This document shows, one piece after another, positions 5,090 to 6,430 of a stretch of DNA of 6,430 bases. The notes under the pieces are model-generated. The model saw nothing but the letters and a program-made list of their open reading frames with translations, was not told where the DNA came from and did no database searches. The position numbers were made by a program, and so were the translations under genes. The stretch is from Lachnospiraceae bacterium (GTDB taxonomy: Bacteria; Bacillota_A; Clostridia; Lachnospirales; Lachnospiraceae), in NCBI GenBank assembly GCA_017542725.1, contig JAFXWR010000125.1, positions 1-6,430 on the forward strand, given 5' to 3'. Each line of letters begins with the position of its first letter. Position 1 is the stretch's first letter.

Positions 5090-5968
5090 ATGTATAAATT
5101 AAATTTAGAAACCAAAACAAAAGAACAAGAACTAATCAAAGAATACTTGCAAAATAATGTTAGTGAAATAATTGCCGACAAAATAAATAATGGCATAAAA
5201 ATCACAAAAGACAATAAAACATTTGTAAACAAAAAAGATTTAGATGGTTTTATGCGTTTTGCAACTAATGAAACAAAAAAACAAGCTGAAAAAGGTGCAA
5301 CCTCTGCCTGTATTGAAGATAAAGTTGTATTTGGTTGGGCTATGCACTACTTTGAAGAAGATAGCATTGAAGGAAAACTATACAATGAAGATGGAACTGA
5401 ATATAAACCTGTTATAACAACTACACCTAAACCTACAACACCAATCAAAACTGAAACTAAAAAAGAAGCAACTAAACAAGCAACATTGTTTGACTTTATG
5501 GTTAATGATAATAAACAAGAAAACAATGAAAAAGATGAAGAAAATGACGAAGAAGTTTGTGATTGTGAAGAAGAAATTGAAGAACAAAAATCAAATATTC
5601 CCGACTATTACAACGAATATCACGAATGCGAATTGTCATATCCAAACATTGTAGTTTTGACCAAACTTGGTGATTTCTATGAAGCTATGAACGAAAATGC
5701 TGAAAGAATTGCAAATGTTTTAGATTTAGTGCTTACATCAAAAGATGTTGGACTTGATAGCAAAGTTAAACTTGCAGGTTTTCCATATCATGTAAAAGAT
5801 GATTATTGTAATAGATTAAATGAGAAATATGACATTATGATACTTGAAAATGGAACACAAAGTTTTATCAAGAAAAAACAAACTGAATTAGAACAAATAA
5901 ATACAATAGATAAATACACTTTAAAAACTATTGCTACACTACTTGATGGCAAAGTTGTATTAAAATAA
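5090..5968 (+). CDS. PcfK/AcrIIA9-like domain fused to a MutS domain I-like module (292 aa)
   Basis: AAGGAG (5078-5083) lies six bases before the ATG. Residues 1-107 resemble the PcfK family, which includes the Cas9 inhibitor AcrIIA9: a helical start, a GATSACIEDKVVFGWAMHYF block (69-88) and a DSIEGKLYNEDGTEYKP tail. A Pro/Thr-rich linker leads to QATLFDFM (130-137), which resembles the beta-clamp-binding consensus QLSLF and the QxSLFDF tail I recall in PcfK-like proteins. A strongly acidic linker covers about 141-166. Residues 172-255 match the pattern of MutS domain I: a YxEY start, GDFYEAM (194-200), LDLVLTSKD (211-219), LAGFPYHVKDDYCNRL (228-243) and IMILEN (249-254). The GDFYE motif keeps the Phe-X-Glu that probes mismatches in MutS. 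The MutS ATPase and clamp domains are absent. The short remainder is helical. The role is unknown; DNA-structure binding at replication or transfer intermediates is an inference. The gene directly precedes a PcfJ-like gene. Confidence 0.85.
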   Translation: MYKLNLETKTKEQELIKEYLQNNVSEIIADKINNGIKITKDNKTFVNKKDLDGFMRFATNETKKQAEKGATSACIEDKVVFGWAMHYFEEDSIEGKLYNEDGTEYKPVITTTPKPTTPIKTETKKEATKQATLFDFMVNDNKQENNEKDEENDEEVCDCEEEIEEQKSNIPDYYNEYHECELSYPNIVVLTKLGDFYEAMNENAERIANVLDLVLTSKDVGLDSKVKLAGFPYHVKDDYCNRLNEKYDIMILENGTQSFIKKKQTELEQINTIDKYTLKTIATLLDGKVVLK

Positions 5969-5978
5969 GGAGGTGAAA

Positions 5979-6430
5979 ATGATTACAGAAAGAGATGTTA
6001 AAGATATACCAAAGTATATGATTAAAAAGATAAAAGAAAAAGACAAAAAAGATTATCCAAATGGCGATAACAACAGAAGATTTTACGCATATCTAACAAA
6101 ATACAATGGTGAACTTGTCAAAGTTACGGTTGCTGTCAAAAATAGATATGGAAAATGGTATTGTAAACAAGTTGCTATTCACGGTATCCACTCAAAAAAT
6201 TGTTTAATAAAAGATATTGTATTCTATCAAATAAGTGGTTATATAGTTGGTTGGTTTAGCGAAGGACTTACCAAAGAACCTAAATATTGGGAAAGCGATA
6301 ATTGGGATTGGAATGACGACAAATATTTTGATCCTTACGCTCCTGTAATAAATCCAGAATACGCACTAAAATTTAAAGAATACAAATATAGTCAGGTAGA
6401 TAAATACCCTTACTGCGATATATTAAAATA
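5979..6430 (+). CDS. PcfJ-like protein, N-terminal part, cut by the window end
   Basis: AAGGAGG (5967-5973) overlaps the previous stop and lies five bases before the ATG at 5979. The frame stays open for 150 codons to the window edge, so the gene is incomplete at its 3' end; the last two bases are TA and fit either a tyrosine or a stop codon. The product begins with a basic helical segment (about 1-25). A strand-rich region follows, with VTVAVKNRYGKWYCKQVAIH (49-68), ISGYIVGWFSEGL (85-97), KYFDPYAPVINPEYALKFKEY (115-135, motif core NPEYALKF) and KYSQVDKYPYCDI. The RYGKWYxKQV, GYxVGWxxEG and FxPxAxVxNxEYxxKFxEYKYS patterns recall the N-terminal part of PcfJ-like proteins, and the pairing with a PcfK-like gene supports that. 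PcfJ is encoded in conjugation regions such as that of pCF10, and its biochemical role is not established. Confidence 0.75.
   Translation, partial: MITERDVKDIPKYMIKKIKEKDKKDYPNGDNNRRFYAYLTKYNGELVKVTVAVKNRYGKWYCKQVAIHGIHSKNCLIKDIVFYQISGYIVGWFSEGLTKEPKYWESDNWDWNDDKYFDPYAPVINPEYALKFKEYKYSQVDKYPYCDILK

Noticed and set aside
5378..5587. Minus-strand 69-codon open frame that looks like a Phe-rich membrane protein
   Set aside because: It is the antisense shadow of the acidic GAA/GAT-rich linker of the fusion gene, which reads as TTC/ATC on the other strand; it has no start signals of its own.

Overview
The window suggests a low-GC Gram-positive bacterium, most likely a gut-type Clostridia relative. 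The signs are strong AAGGAG ribosome binding sites, sigma-A-type promoters, TAA stops on all ten genes whose end is visible, and a serine tRNA with an encoded CCA. It appears to cross a junction between chromosome-like sequence on the left and accessory, mobile-element-like sequence on the right. Rows sampled by hand from the first leftward gene are about 37-42% G+C, whereas a row from the rightward cluster is about 22%.

Left part (61-1500): two leftward genes. One encodes a small two-helix membrane protein with its own promoter at 1478-1506. The other encodes a 360-residue protein with a protein-kinase-like outline. A compact symmetric hairpin terminator lies between them. Middle part (1598-2150): a sigma-A promoter, an RNA leader with a strong hairpin, tRNA-Ser(GCT) and its terminator. 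About 300 bases without a gene follow, holding a long bidirectional hairpin and the promoter region of the next operon.

Right part (2151-6430): nine tightly packed rightward genes, each with a good Shine-Dalgarno sequence and with gaps from an 8-base overlap to 23 bases. In order they encode an 85-residue protein, a zinc-ribbon protein, a 313-residue protein, a 197-residue 'MGQYY' protein, three small proteins of 77, 120 and 83 residues, a 292-residue fusion, and the first 150 residues of a PcfJ-like protein that runs off the end. Several resemble, from memory, proteins carried by integrative conjugative elements and plasmids of gut Firmicutes, but almost none has a known function. No integrase, relaxase, coupling ATPase or replication gene lies in the window, so the mobile-element reading rests on gene content, composition and the neighbouring tRNA.

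The most striking gene is the 292-residue fusion. Its N-terminal domain resembles PcfK and the Cas9-inhibitor family AcrIIA9. A QATLF motif follows that looks like a beta-sliding-clamp-binding peptide, then an acidic linker. The C-terminal part resembles the mismatch-recognition domain I of MutS and keeps the GDFYE motif. It is followed directly by the PcfJ-like gene, matching the pcfJ/pcfK pairing of conjugative plasmids such as pCF10.
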